From positions 186,001 through 250,000 of the forward strand of contig JAZDSV010000005.1 of assembly GCA_036784855.1 (NCBI GenBank): DNA of 64,000 nucleotides, written 5' to 3'. Position numbers and translations under genes: made by a program. The DNA is from Aphelidium insulamus (Eukaryota; Aphelidiomycota; Aphelidea; Aphelidiaceae). This document shows positions 35,422 through 46,204 of the stretch, piece after piece (the first letter of the stretch is position 1; every line of letters begins with the position of its first letter). The notes beneath the pieces are model-generated. The model saw only the letters and a list, made by a program, of their open reading frames with translations, did no database searches and was not told the DNA's origin.

Positions 35422-37292
35422 ATGGAGACCGCCAATAAAGTTCCAGACTGGCGCAAATCAGCGTACAAGAACCGTGGCTCATTGCAGTCGGACGACCTGC
35501 GACGTCGTCGCGAAGAGGCATCCGTTGAAATCCGCAAGACCAAGCGCGAGGAATCGCTGGCCAAGCGCAGAACTGTACCAGTTGGGCTTGCCACAGAGCC
35601 GGACAGCGAAGATGAGGACGCTGAGACCATGCGTGTCCACAAGTCCCAGGTTAGTCTCTACCACTTGACTAATCGCTCTGCTAATGCTGCCTCTACGCAC
35701 TTAGCTGCAAGTCAACCTGCAAGAAATGACTGGCGGTGTGTTTAGCCAGGACAGCAATGAGCAGCTGCAGGCGACCACTCAATTCCGCAAGGTTTTGTCC
35801 AAAGGTACATTTTGATTGCGCATTAACCGCGTTAATAATGTCATGCGGTAGAGCGAAATCCTCCCATTGCCGAGGTTATTTCGTGCGGAGTGGTGCCGCG
35901 GTTCGTGGAATTCCTTAGTTCGCCGAACCCGATTTTGCAGGCAAGCTTGTTGATGTCGATGTTTATAGTTTGCATTCATTAAACATCATGCGCAGTTTGA
36001 AGCCGCCTGGGCTCTGACCAATATTGCATCTGGCTCGTCGGAGCAGACACAAATCGTTATCGAGCACGGAGCAGTGCCGTACTTTGTCCGGCTTCTCAGC
36101 TCGAATTCGGCCGACGTGCGCGAGCAAGCCGTCTGGGCTCTGGGAAACATTGCCGGTGACAGCCCCGCTTGCCGTGACTTTGTTTTGCAGAATAATGCGC
36201 TTCAGCCGCTTCTGCACCTGCTCTCTGGCAATGGAAATATGACACTGATGCGTAACGCTACGTGGACACTGTCCAACTTGTGCCGCGGCAAGAAGCCCGT
36301 TCCCGACTGGCAGGCGGTGTGTGATAGATGTATTGTTGCCACTGTATAGAATTGATACATCCCGTAGATTGCACCGGCACTCCCCGTCCTGGCCAAATTG
36401 CTCTACGCAAATGACACGGATGTGCTGGCCGACACATGCTGGGCGCTGTCATACCTGTCGGATGGGTCGAATGAAAAGATTCAAGGTGTAATTGAGTCGG
36501 GTGTCTGCGTGCGGCTAGTGGAGCTGCTGATGAATTCTTCGTACAGCGTGCAGACACCGGCCCTGCGCACGGTCGGCAACATTGTGACGGGAGATGATGT
36601 GCAGACACAGGTCATGATCAACTGCAACGTGCTGCCCGCGCTCCTCGGCCTGCTCTCCAGCTCCAAGGAGGGAATCCGTAAAGAGGCCTGCTGGACCATA
36701 TCCAACATCACCGCCGGCACCGTGGACCAAATTCAGGCCGTAATCGACGCCAACATCATCCCGCCCCTGCTGGACATTCTGCAGAACGCCGACTTCAAGA
36801 TAAAGAAGGAGGCGTGCTGGGCCATTTCAAACGCCACCACCGGCGGAATGCAGAAGCCCGACATTATCCGGTAAGCAGTTGAAACTTGTTAACGTGATAT
36901 AATCATATGTGCTGCGCAGATATCTGGTCAGCCAGGGAGCAATCAAGCCAATGTGTGACCTGCTCACCTGCATGGACAACAAGCTGATCCAGGTGGCGCT
37001 GGACGGTCTGGAGCACATTCTGAATGTGGGCGACAATGACAAGATTCAGAATGACACCGGCGAGAATCAGTACGCAATGTTTATCGAAGAGGCGGGCGGC
37101 ATGGAGAAGATACACAACCTGCAGATCCACGAGAATGTCGACATCTACAAGAAGGCGTACGGCATCATTGACAAGTATTTCTCGGAGGAGGCCGACGACG
37201 AAGAGTTGGTGCCCGACGTGGACGCCTCTGGCCAATTCACCTTTGCCACGAATGCAAACGCACCGCAGGGAGGCTTCTCATTCGGCCAGTGA
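35422..37292 (+). CDS. Importin subunit alpha (karyopherin alpha)
   Basis: Nuclear import adaptor binding classical nuclear localisation signals. Exons 35422-35649, 35705-35804, 35852-35940, 35996-36316, 36368-36870 and 36920-37292. The N-terminal importin-beta-binding domain is basic ([19 protein letters not shown]). Armadillo repeats follow with the NLS-groove Trp/Asn pairs ([67 protein letters not shown]). The C-terminus ends in a GGFSFGQ tail. The third intron (35941-35995) begins GCAAGC, a GC donor, and joins PILQ to FEAAW. About 537 residues, the usual length. Confidence 0.96.
35941..35995 (+). other. GC-AG intron
   Basis: Begins GCAAGCTTGTTG after CAG and ends ATGCGCAG; it is the only joint that keeps the importin armadillo repeat intact. 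Confidence 0.8.
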
Positions 37293-37407
37293 TGATGAGA
37301 TAATGACTGTTGTCGTCACATCACGTGCGCCGCATGTGCGTGAATACACTTGCAATGCATCGCACATGTAATGCGTAAGCTGGTAGTGCATACGTAGTAT
37401 TGTGTGT

Positions 37408-37920
37408 TTATGGCAGCACGGCGCTGGAGCGTTCACCCACGCCACACAGTGCACAGTTCATTGTGTATTCCTGTACGTGTCTCAGTGTGAGCATACAACC
37501 ACCACATCTGGCACTGCAATGAGTGAGACATGCCTGCGTAGCGCCATTCACCACTTCAAACGTGTATTGATGCGTGGCTATTTGGCGGTCGCACTTGGCA
37601 CACAGATCTGTCGTCGTCTCCGTCAGGGTACGCACACAGGCACAGGACAACCTACGCTCAAATTCCACGCGTTCCTCTAGCTGGCCGTCTGCCGCCGTCG
37701 CCATGTCCACCACATCGCTGGCCTGCAGCACATTCGCCACGGGAAAGGCAAAGTGGGCGCATTTGAAGCAACCCTTGTAGTTTAGCACGTAGGCGCCCTC
37801 TTCGTTCGCGGTGGTGCCCTGCACATATCACCATGACTAGGAGGTCCCTAACGTAAAGCAATGCACACACAGCGGGCGCACCCTGTCCAGAAAGGGCTCA
37901 TGCACACACTGCCCGCACAT
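37408..37920 (-). CDS. CHURC1: Churchill-family zinc-binding protein
   Basis: Small double zinc-ribbon protein. Exons 37920-37867 and 37818-37408. MCGQCVHEPFLDRV at the N-terminus, NYKGCFKC in the middle and IATHQYTFEV, HVQEYTMNCALCG near the end match Churchill (MCG.CV.., GC..C, ARHEYTF, QEYTM.C..CG). Two extra Cys-bearing inserts lengthen it to about 153 residues against 112 in human. In vertebrates it is a transcriptional regulator of neural induction; a role in this organism is unknown. Its start lies 90 bp after the eIF4E stop, same strand. Confidence 0.82.
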
Positions 37921-38009
37921 ATAATAGCAATTGATTATTGGAACGTTTTCTTTACTGTAGCCAACTGCGTGCGGCCCGTGTCTGTCTCTAGCACCGTGCT
38001 GGGCGCGCA

Positions 38010-39074
38010 TTAATGCTTGGCGGGCAGCGTGTAAATCTTCTTGTTCCGGTAGCTGGAATCTGAGCTGACGGCATCGGCGTGTGACTGGTAGTTCAGGCGG
38101 TCGGCGTTGACGGTTTGCTTCATGTGCGCTCTACACGGATACATACATATGTGCTTAGTGGAAATTGATAAGGATATATAAGGATACACGTACCCAATGC
38201 TCATGCAGGCAACTGCATCGCGGCAATCGGTCGTCCACACCGACAAACGGTCGACATTCTTTCTAACGGAGAGCACACAGCCGGAAATCTGGCCGTTGAA
38301 CTCGAACGATTCGCCAATGCACGCGAGCATCTGCACCGTGCATACAAGTAAGCATGCATGCACTATAGACACTATATAAACGCACGCACCAAAAAGAGCC
38401 ACTTGTCGTCAATGTCGGCGTGTTGTGCAGGATCACACTCGGCCACCCACTTGCCGCCCGCTCTGTTCACCGGATCCTCCCACTCGGGCCGCACGCCATC
38501 TTTGAACAGGTGATAGTTGCTGCTCACGCCCAGCTTGGAGGCGGCAGTGATATTGTTGTAGACACTATTGATGTGGCATTAATTGCACTGCATGTCACGC
38601 ATAAGTCTCTCACCCCCAAAAGTCCTCGACGGTGCGGAAAGTGTACACCTTCTTGACGTTGTCGTGCCACGATGACGAGGTCTTGGTCTTGGGAGAGTCG
38701 AACCACAGCGTCCACGCATGCTGCAGGTGATGCTTGCCGTCCACACTGGCGGTGGTGAGCAGGTTGCGTTCCAACGCGTCCCGCATCTCCACCATGTCAA
38801 ATTGGCCGCTCAGTTCCACCTCTTCCTCCTCATCCGCCGCGTCCTCCGCCAACTCCTCTATGGTGTCGCCGGTTTGCACGCGTGCCGCCGGTCGTTCGCG
38901 CTCATTCTGCGGAGTGCAAGTGCTGGGCGTGGCGGAGGCGGTGTTGCTGGGCGGTGTGATGAGCAAGTCTTCGGGTTCTTCTGCATGCACCGCTGGGGCA
39001 ATTGCGGCAGTACTTGGCTGTGTCTGCGCGGGCAATGCGGTGTCGGCCGCGTTCTCGTCCGCTGCGGAAACCAT
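38010..39074 (-). CDS. EIF4E: eIF4E, cap-binding translation initiation factor
   Basis: Binds the mRNA 5' cap and eIF4G. At least three introns. An acidic, low-complexity N-terminal extension of about 100 residues precedes the core: LQHAWTLWFDSPK and WHDNVKKVYTFRTVEDFW (cap and eIF4G surface), NYHLFKDGVRPEWEDP (second cap-stacking Trp), GGKWV, and the C-terminal half with CIGESFEFNGQISGCVLSVR and KIYTLPAKH. Cap-stacking Trp residues and the Glu between them are present. The start ATG 39074 is the first in frame. Confidence 0.93.
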
Positions 39075-39327
39075 TTTCTTTTTTCTTTTTCTGTGCAGCG
39101 ATTAACAAGTGCAAAGTTCTCTCCTTGAATCAACGGCAGCCAATCAGCGCCGTGGAATGCTATTGTTCTGTGGCAGTGCAGGTGTTGTCATATTGTCGTA
39201 CATATAAATACTTGACATTGATACTAGCCAGGTAAACAATTCCACCAGTGCTAACAATGAGAGCAATCGCTAAATATATTGACACGATTGCGAGCGCTCG
39301 TAATATTATCGTCGTATGTCAGGCTGC

Positions 39328-42300
39328 TTATGCCTGGTTCTTGGAGGCAATTTCGCGTTTGAGACCCTCGGCCTCGGCCATCAATTTGCTCAAGTGCTCT
39401 GCGGCGTCCATGGGCATATCCGCCTTGTGCACGTGGGTGGACACGTGGTTTGAGAGAATTTTGACGGATGCGTCAATCTGGTCGAGGATAAAGTTCAACT
39501 CGGTGATGGGCGTCAAGTCGGGCACATCCTTCTCGTCAATGTAGAGCACCATCAGTTCGCGCCAGATGCGCTTCAAGCGTCCAATGAGGTCCAGAGCTTC
39601 CATGTCAATGATCGAGTTGGCGGCCGTCTGTTTCTCCGACGTCACCATTGACTGCGGCGCTTGGGCCAGGCACTCCTCCATCGCCTTGACCACCTCGTTC
39701 AAGTGAGCGTTTTCGCCCAGCAACTCGTGGTTCTTCTTGGAAAAATCGGCGTTTTCTTGTTCGAGCTCCTTGCAAAAGTCTTCCATTGCCGCTCCTTTCT
39801 CTTGCAGATCTGAAATTTCGCGGTCCTTTTCCACAATCTGGTCTTTGAGGTCGGCGTTTTCTTGCTGCAATGCCGCAACTTCGGCGTCTTCCGATGCAGC
39901 GCCATCACTGCCGTCTACCTCGTTAGCCGGAGTGATGGATGACTTGCGGGACTTGGCCGCCTGATTCTGCTCAAACAGCTTTCGTGCAACGTCCTTGACA
40001 CTCTGCGGGAGGTAGGGATTCTCTTCAATCTCCCGTAACTGCTCGACAGTGACTGATTTTTCGGCAGGCATTGGCTGCTCTTGCTCCACAGCAGCGACAG
40101 TCAATTCAACTTTGTTTAGTTGGGCATCGTTGCTGCTAATTACGGCGTCCTGCATGTTTTCTTTAGTGCCCAGTGGCTGCTCGGGTTCCGAAGCCGTCAA
40201 AGAATCACAAGATGGTGATTCGACTTGCTCGCTGAGGATTCCATCGCTTCCAATGGCGACGGAATCATTGCTGCCCAAATGCGCCATTTGATCGTCGGCA
40301 TTGGGCGATGTCTTTTCAACTTCGTCAAAGCCCAGAGAACGAGTTGTCGCCTCGGGTTCTGATGCCGTTGTCTCGGACTGCTCCTTGGCAGAGAAAATGC
40401 TGGCGAATGGTTTGAGCCAGGATGGAACAAAACTTTTTGGTTGCTTCTCCTTTACGATCTCCTCGCGCTTAACTTCCGTCTCCGTAGTAGCTGGTGCAAC
40501 TTCCGATGCATTAGCTGATTCCGTGACTTCATTTTGAATCTCATTATTGACTCTGGAATCATCGCTTGCGGCCGCTGGTTCTTCGGGGATGATGTTTCGA
40601 TCAAAGGCTGGCGTTTCCTCGACCGCCGTCATTTCAGCCACTTCGACGTTTTGGTCGTCGCCAGCTGGCACGGATTCTTCACCGGAGACGTACTTATCAG
40701 TGCTATCCTTTGGCATCTCCGCCAGCATATCCTGGAGCATCTCGCGGTGCTCATCCGAGGGAGCATCTGCCGACTTCTCGGCCATCTTCTCCGACATCTG
40801 TTCGGCGGCGGCCGGGATCTCTGCCATAACAGCGTCGGAGATTTCGCGCTGCTCTTCAGTTGGCTTGATGTCCTCGGCAGCAGAGTCCTCCACCTTTGCC
40901 TCTTCCACAGCCTCATTAGACATAGGAATCTCTGCCAGCACATTCTGGAGCATCTCGCGGTGCTCATCTGAGGGCGCATCGGCCGACTTCTCTGCAATCT
41001 TGTCCGACATGTGCTCTGCGGCAGCCGGGATCTCGGCCATCACGGCTTCTGCGATCTCGCGCTGCTCTTCAGTTGGCTTGACATATTCAGAATTAGTCAC
41101 TTCCGCTGCTGCCTCTTCGGCGCGGTCTTCAGCAGAAGCATTGGGAATCTCAGCCGATGCACTATCAGCAGAGGTGTCAGCCGACTTCTCAACAATCTCC
41201 TCCGGCGTCATTTCTGCCGCTGCCGGGAACTCTGCTTGCATAATCCCGCTTTGTTCTTCAACTGACTTCACGTCTGCCGAGGCAGTCTCTTCCACAGCTG
41301 CCTCTTCCACAGCCTCAGTAGACTTGGGAATTTCTGCCAGCACATCCTGAAGCACCTCGCGGTGCGCATCCGAGGGCGCATCGGCCGACTTCTCAGCCAT
41401 CTTCTCCGCCATCTGCTCAGCTTCAGCTGGGATCTCGGCCGACATAGCTTCTGTAATCTCGCGCTGCTCGTCGGTGGGCTTTGCGTCCTCTGAAGATGTC
41501 ATGTCCGCCATTGGCTCTGCGCTAGGATCTGCAGCAACAGCGTCTTCCATGGCTGCCTCCTCCATACGATCCTCGGCAGACTTCTCGGCCATCTTCTCCG
41601 ACATCTGTTCGGCGGCGGCCGGGATCTCTGCCATAACAGCGTCGGAGATTTCGCGCTGCTCTTCAGTTGGCTTGATATCCTCGGCAGCAGTCTCTTCCAC
41701 AGCTGCCTCTTCCACAGCCTCAGTAGACTTGGGAATCTCTGCCAGCACATCCTGGAGCATCTCGCGGTGCTCATCCGAGGGCGCATCGGCCGACTTCTCG
41801 GCAATCATCTCCGACATCTGTTCGGCGGCGGCCGGGATCTCTGCCATCACAGCGTCGGCAATTTCGCGCTGCTCTTCAGTTGGCTTGATGTCCTCGGCAG
41901 AAGACTCCTCCACCCTTGCCTCTTCAATAGAGTTATCGGGCGCATCGGCCGACTTCTCGGCAATCATCTCCGACATCTGCTCAGCGGCGGCCGGGATCTC
42001 TGCCAACACAGCGTCGGCGGTCTCGCGCTGCTCTTCTGTTGACTTGACTACCTCAGAAGTGGCACCTTCCATATCATTCACGATGGAAACACCCTTCGTC
42101 TCAATATCATCGGCAGCTAATGCCTCAGGCTCGGCGGCCGTAGTATTGACGGGCTCCGCAAAGGCGGTCTCCTCGTCCATGGGATGAGACTCCACGGCTA
42201 CCAAAGCATCCTCGGCGACCGGGACTTCATTGTTAGTCGAAGCAGACTGTTCCACTGGCACGGCATCACTGTCTGCGGCAATTGGCGCGTCATCAGAGAT

Positions 42301-43405
42301 TTCGCGGGATGCATCGGCAGCATCGACCGGCGCCTCGCCATAGGAATCAGTGGCAGGTGCTGCCATCTCGATGCACTCTGCGGGCGATGCATCACCGGCA
42401 ATGGCTGTCTCTGCCATGTCATTGACAGTGGCATCGCTCTGTGCGGCAGGCTCGACCGTCTCTGCGCCAGCGATCTCCTCCTGGGCGGCGGGTGTTGGCT
42501 GCTGTTGATCCTGTTGCACCATGTCATCGGCACAAAAGGAATACGGAGTGGAGTCAACTGGCTGCTCGTCACCATGAGCGGCATTATACTCCTTGTCCAC
42601 CTCTTCCAGCGAGCGCTCATACGACGGGGTCTCGCTGTAGGCGGGCAGCTGTTCAGGAGATTTGTCGGCCACCACAGTTTCATCTATGGTGTAAGGTAAG
42701 TCTCTGCACGTACATACACGTGTATCGCTACTTACCAGTGGTGATAGTGGTGGTAGTGATGGAATCGGGCAGGACTACTGCAGCCACAGTCTCTGTAGTG
42801 GCGGTGGCGGTGGCTTCAGCATCGGCAGCGGAATCGGCCGGCTCACAAGTGTCTATAAATAGCCCGTCAGTGTCTATAAATAGCACCCAATGACGCGTAC
42901 CGACGGTTGCGGCGGCTTGGCGCTCGTCGGCTGGCTCGGCGGTGCTGTCGGCGGCGGCCGCGGTGGCACACTGACCACAACAGTCGCCACTGTTCTGCGC
43001 GGCGGTGAGTAGCGCCGGCTTGTCGACGCGCTGACAGGGAAACATTCCGTCGGCTTCGCGCGCGGCTGCCCGTCACTGTTATAGCATCTGTGCCACTATG
43101 CACGCGTACAATAGAGAGCACTTACCAGAGTTGGCGCGGCGTCGGTTCTTGCCACCGCGCTTGTTGGCCTTTGCGTTGTCGCGGAGGCGCGTGCGCAGGC
43201 GCTCCACTTCCGTGTGACACGCGTTGTGACACTTGGTGTGGTAGCTGTTGTCCTTCTCGGCTTTGCTAAAGTTGGCGTTCCACTGCTGGACGAAGGTGTT
43301 GGTGCGCGCAACGAACTCGTCCATGGTCTCGTCATCGCGGCGGCGAGGATAGCTGATGGCCGCGTCGGGCACTTCAACTGCCGTGATATCGGCGTGCAGC
43401 ATCAT
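39328..43405 (-). CDS. Large acidic repeat protein with N-terminal coiled-coil module
   Basis: Four or so exons; the main one (42688-39328) codes about 1120 residues. Exon 1 (43405-43126) holds a module (DDETMDEFVARTNTFVQQW, HNACHTEVERLRTRLRD) shared with the small protein at 45834-46166. Most of the rest repeats a block built on EEQREIADAVMAEIPAAAEQ, MSEMIAEKSADAPSDEHRE and MLQDVLAEIPKSTEAVEE, about seven times in full or part (roughly 40720-42050). The C-terminus is a coiled coil (ADLKDQIVEKDREISDLQEK). No known family recognised. Possibly structural or membrane-shaping; the function is unknown. Confidence 0.75.
40720..42050 (-). repeat. Coding tandem repeats in the acidic protein
   Basis: DNA blocks of about 90 and about 160 bp recur with high identity (for example the stretches around 40730-40900, 41310-41490 and 41570-41880), alternating AEIPAAAEQMSE and EHREMLQDVLAEIPKS motifs. 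Recent duplication and unequal exchange are likely, so copy number may vary between individuals. Confidence 0.85.
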
Positions 43406-43636
43406 TGTGTTGCTGGGCTGTTGTGCGCGGGTGAGCATGTGTACTTTGCATATATACAACTGTTCCACGTACATGTCGGGTGTAAAGCTTGTTATAAGCT
43501 GTGTTCGCGGGTAAGCGTGTTCTTCAAGAAGGCAGGCGGGTGTGTGTGCGGGTGTGTGTGCGTGTGCGCTTGAGAAGATCTTGAGGAGAGAAGCGAGGGT
43601 GAGCGCGGCCGAGTGACGCATACGTAACTCGGTGGG

Positions 43637-43661
43637 CTATTTATAAGCTCTGCCCCATTGG
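43637..43661 (-). promoter_or_regulatory. Candidate TATA and CCAAT boxes of the acidic repeat gene
   Basis: On the minus strand CCAAT (43661-43657) is followed by CTTATAAATAG (43647-43637), 232 bp before the ATG. A long 5' leader or an alternative start nearer the box would be implied. Confidence 0.45.
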
Positions 43662-43953
43662 TACTTGGCACTTGACGCGCGTGCGTGCATGCCATCATTA
43701 TTAGCGTATGTGCTGCTCTTACTTGTACTTATGTAGACTTATGTATCCATTACAATTCATGTTTACACTTCTCATCGCAAGAGACATAAGGGACATTTCC
43801 ACCACTTACCTGTTGGGTTGAATGGATGGTATACGTACGCTTAAACGATATACGTGTATTATGGGTAATAAACAGAGCGTGCCAGATAATATGAAGACTG
43901 CATGGACCCGAATTAAATAGTGCTTCACTATCGTTAATCAGCATCACCTAAAA

Positions 43954-44797
43954 ATGTCTTCAAGCGGCGAACTGTGCCCGGCGTTCGCGCCGTTCTTTGG
44001 GTTTGCCGGTGCGTTGTGCCAATGGCAGTCTGCATTCCCAGCTTCTGATGGTTGATGTGGTGCCTAGGTGCTACCGCTGCCATTGTATTCAGCTCCATGG
44101 GCGCAGCCATCGGTGAGTGCGTGTGCTTGTATGTGTGCGTGGATGCCCCCTCCGCCGCTATGCTAGGCCCACATGTGCATTCATAGATTACCCACCAGCT
44201 AATATGCTGCATAGGCACTGCAAAGGCGGGGGTGGGAATTGCGGGAATGGGCCAGGCCAGACCGCAGCTCATAATGAAATCCCTGATTCCCGTGGTGATG
44301 GCATCCATCATTGGAATCTATGGTTTGGTGGTGTCGGTGCTTATCTCGGGAAATAGTGCGTGCTTGCTTGTGTGTGCATGTATAGCGTGAAATATCTGCC
44401 TAATTAACCAATTCATTTGCAGTCGACCCGTCGCAAGATTACACGCTCTTTGCGCAAGTTGAACTTATTGGCTTTGCTGTGCTTGGTATATTAACACTTT
44501 TTGCAGGAGCGCCATTCACCTGGGATCGGGATTGGCCACGGGATTTGCGGGATTAGCTGCTGGATGGGCTATTGGTATGGTTGGCGATGCGGCTGTGCGT
44601 AGCTTCGCCTTCCAGCCCCGCATCTTTGTCGGCATGGTTCTGATTCTTATTTTCGCCGAGGTGTTGGGTATGTATGGCGTATAAGTCATCTACATGTATC
44701 CCATTGATTATTACTCACAATAAATTTAGGTTTGTATGGGCTCATTGTGTCGCTTATTCTCAACACAAAAGCTACTGGTGCTTCGTGTGCCCCTTAA
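43954..44797 (+). CDS. V-type ATPase proteolipid subunit c
   Basis: Membrane rotor subunit of the vacuolar proton pump. Six short exons: 43954-44008, 44068-44112, 44215-44355, 44423-44453, 44507-44667 and 44730-44797. Four transmembrane helices: [19 protein letters not shown], the [13 protein letters not shown] / [19 protein letters not shown] hairpin, [19 protein letters not shown], and [20 protein letters not shown], which contains the proton-carrying Glu. Exon 4 is only 31 nt and its intron uses a GC donor (GCAAGTTG). Slightly longer tail than usual ([10 protein letters not shown]). None of these exons is visible as a long open frame. Confidence 0.93.
44454..44506 (+). other. GC-AG intron
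   Basis: Begins GCAAGTTG and ends TTTTTGCAG; joins YTLFA to SAIHLGSG, matching V-ATPase subunit c. Confidence 0.75.
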
Positions 44798-45241
44798 ATC
44801 GCATAAACTTGGATTTCATGTGTTTTACGTGTTTAAATTTACCGAACAGAACAAGCTTTATCAGCCACTAGAGAATGTAATTGCGGGCAAAGTACAGGCC
44901 CGATTATTGACGTCCAATGCACTAGTTTATCCAGCGGTCGGCTCTTGTAACGCGAAAATTTGTAGCTTTTTGGCGCGGCACTGTTGTGCGGTGATGCATC
45001 GAGCCATCCCGATGATTTCTTAATCGTTAGAAGAAGGTACGCCCAAGCCATGGTGATCGTTATCGGCTGGTTCTTGTAACAGAGTATTGCTGGAGAAGCT
45101 TCTGGCCGGGATGAACCAGTCGAGGCAGGGTCTTCAACCTTACGAAAATACCAGGTCGTGTCATAAGTCGTGTGTAAATGACACTTAATCGGCATCGATA
45201 TATCGATGCCGATATCGAAAATCGTTCCCACTCGACAAGTT
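44798..45241. other. Intergenic stretch with a long palindrome
   Basis: No recognisable gene. Contains the 26-bp palindrome listed separately, 28 bp past the end of the orphan Crinkler header. Confidence 0.5.
45188..45213. repeat. Perfect 26-bp palindrome
   Basis: Each half reads ATCGGCATCGATA on its own strand, with no spacer. It could extrude a cruciform or be a dimeric protein site; it lies between the V-ATPase gene and the Crinkler header. Confidence 0.9.
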
Positions 45242-45652
45242 TCAGCTGAATGGCAGATGCTTTTTTGCGATGCTAGTCGTAGTGGTCGCTGAGGAGAAGT
45301 GCAGTGCTACGCGAACGGGATCAAACGTCGCACGAAGAATACCGTGCGTCGAACTGATCGTAAAACTTCCCGGTACCATTGCGAAAAGATATTCGCTTAT
45401 CGTCCCCATCCCTGTCACCGACTCGGTCGACTTAAGGGCTTTGCGCCTGTTGGACAGATCATTTTTGCTCTTGAATACGAGCAAGGCGGACGGGACAACG
45501 TCTATCAGAGCGGTAGAATTCTTTGTGCGGACGGCATCACGTAGATGGGCGATGACTGCTGTGGGGGACAGCGCGACGAAATCAACGTCAGTGCCCGTAA
45601 GAGTTGCACTATTCTCATCGACGAGCTCGTACCAAATCTCTTGGGTTGTCAT
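45242..45652 (-). CDS. Orphan Crinkler-type N-terminal (ubiquitin-like header) protein
   Basis: 136 residues from ATG 45652 (MTTQEIWYELVDEN). The pattern of a YELVD start, a GTDVD...L strand, an AVIAHLRDAV helix, LLVFKSKNDLSNRR and the end LKSTESVTGMGTISEYL matches the ubiquitin-like header of Crinkler (CR) effectors known from oomycetes, chytrids and other eukaryotes. The usual C-terminal effector domain (nuclease, kinase or NTPase) is absent: the frame stops about 40 residues after the header. Either a truncated gene or a stand-alone header. Confidence 0.7.
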   Translation of the reverse strand: MTTQEIWYELVDENSATLTGTDVDFVALSPTAVIAHLRDAVRTKNSTALIDVVPSALLVFKSKNDLSNRRKALKSTESVTGMGTISEYLFAMVPGSFTISSTHGILRATFDPVRVALHFSSATTTTSIAKKHLPFS

Positions 45653-45833
45653 TTGGGCGGTGTGTAACGACGAAAGAACTGCGAGTTGCAAATCGGATCA
45701 ACGATGGTGCAGGATAATAGATTTTTGCTCTTCAACAGACGTTGTGGCTGAGCTGACTTCGAAAGTCAAATATAATATAATAAATATTTCTATCAATATT
45801 ATTCTATTGTACTTCATCATTAGTGCTCTCTCT

Positions 45834-46166
45834 TTAACGCGAATAACCTGGTTGGTCTTTAGATTGCACAGCTGCTGTTTCAGCCCCGATTCCGGGCCTT
45901 GCGTGACAATGAGCGCCCGTCTTGCCAGACTTCAATTTGAGTTCCACGTCTAGTCGCTCCGCGCCGTGCACTTCGCGCACCAGTTTGCGCAGTCTACGCG
46001 CCTCATTGCGACACGCCATGTGCGCTTTGTGCTGATACTCTTGTTCGGCCACTGCGGCCGCATGCTGCCGTGCGAGTGATTCGCAATACAGACGCAGTCG
46101 CTCCAAGTAATCCGCGGAGCTTTCATCCGACAGCTTTTCCGGCAACACTGCCTGGTCGGTATTCAT
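45834..46166 (-). CDS. Small coiled-coil protein, paralogue of the acidic protein N-terminus
   Basis: 110 residues from ATG 46166. SDESSADYLERLRLYCES and then YQHKAHMACRNEARRLRKLV line up with DDETMDEFVARTNTF and YHTKCHNACHTEVERLRTRL of the protein at 39328-43405. The shared shape is a D-E-S/T start, an aromatic-acid-Arg helix, then Y-x-x-K-x-H-x-A-C-x-x-E and an Arg-rich helix. The C-terminal half is basic and unlike the paralogue. No known family recognised. Confidence 0.6.
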   Translation of the reverse strand: MNTDQAVLPEKLSDESSADYLERLRLYCESLARQHAAAVAEQEYQHKAHMACRNEARRLRKLVREVHGAERLDVELKLKSGKTGAHCHARPGIGAETAAVQSKDQPGYSR

Positions 46167-46204
46167 GTTGTAACGAACTGGAGAGCTCTTGACAACACTG
46201 CACA

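Noticed and set aside
40547-41350. Plus-strand Ser/Ala-rich open frames
   Set aside because: Antisense of the acidic repeat gene; the repeats keep several frames open.
45270-45953. Long plus-strand open frame over the Crinkler header
   Set aside because: It is the antisense of the header and intergenic DNA; the minus-strand frame has family similarity and this one has none.
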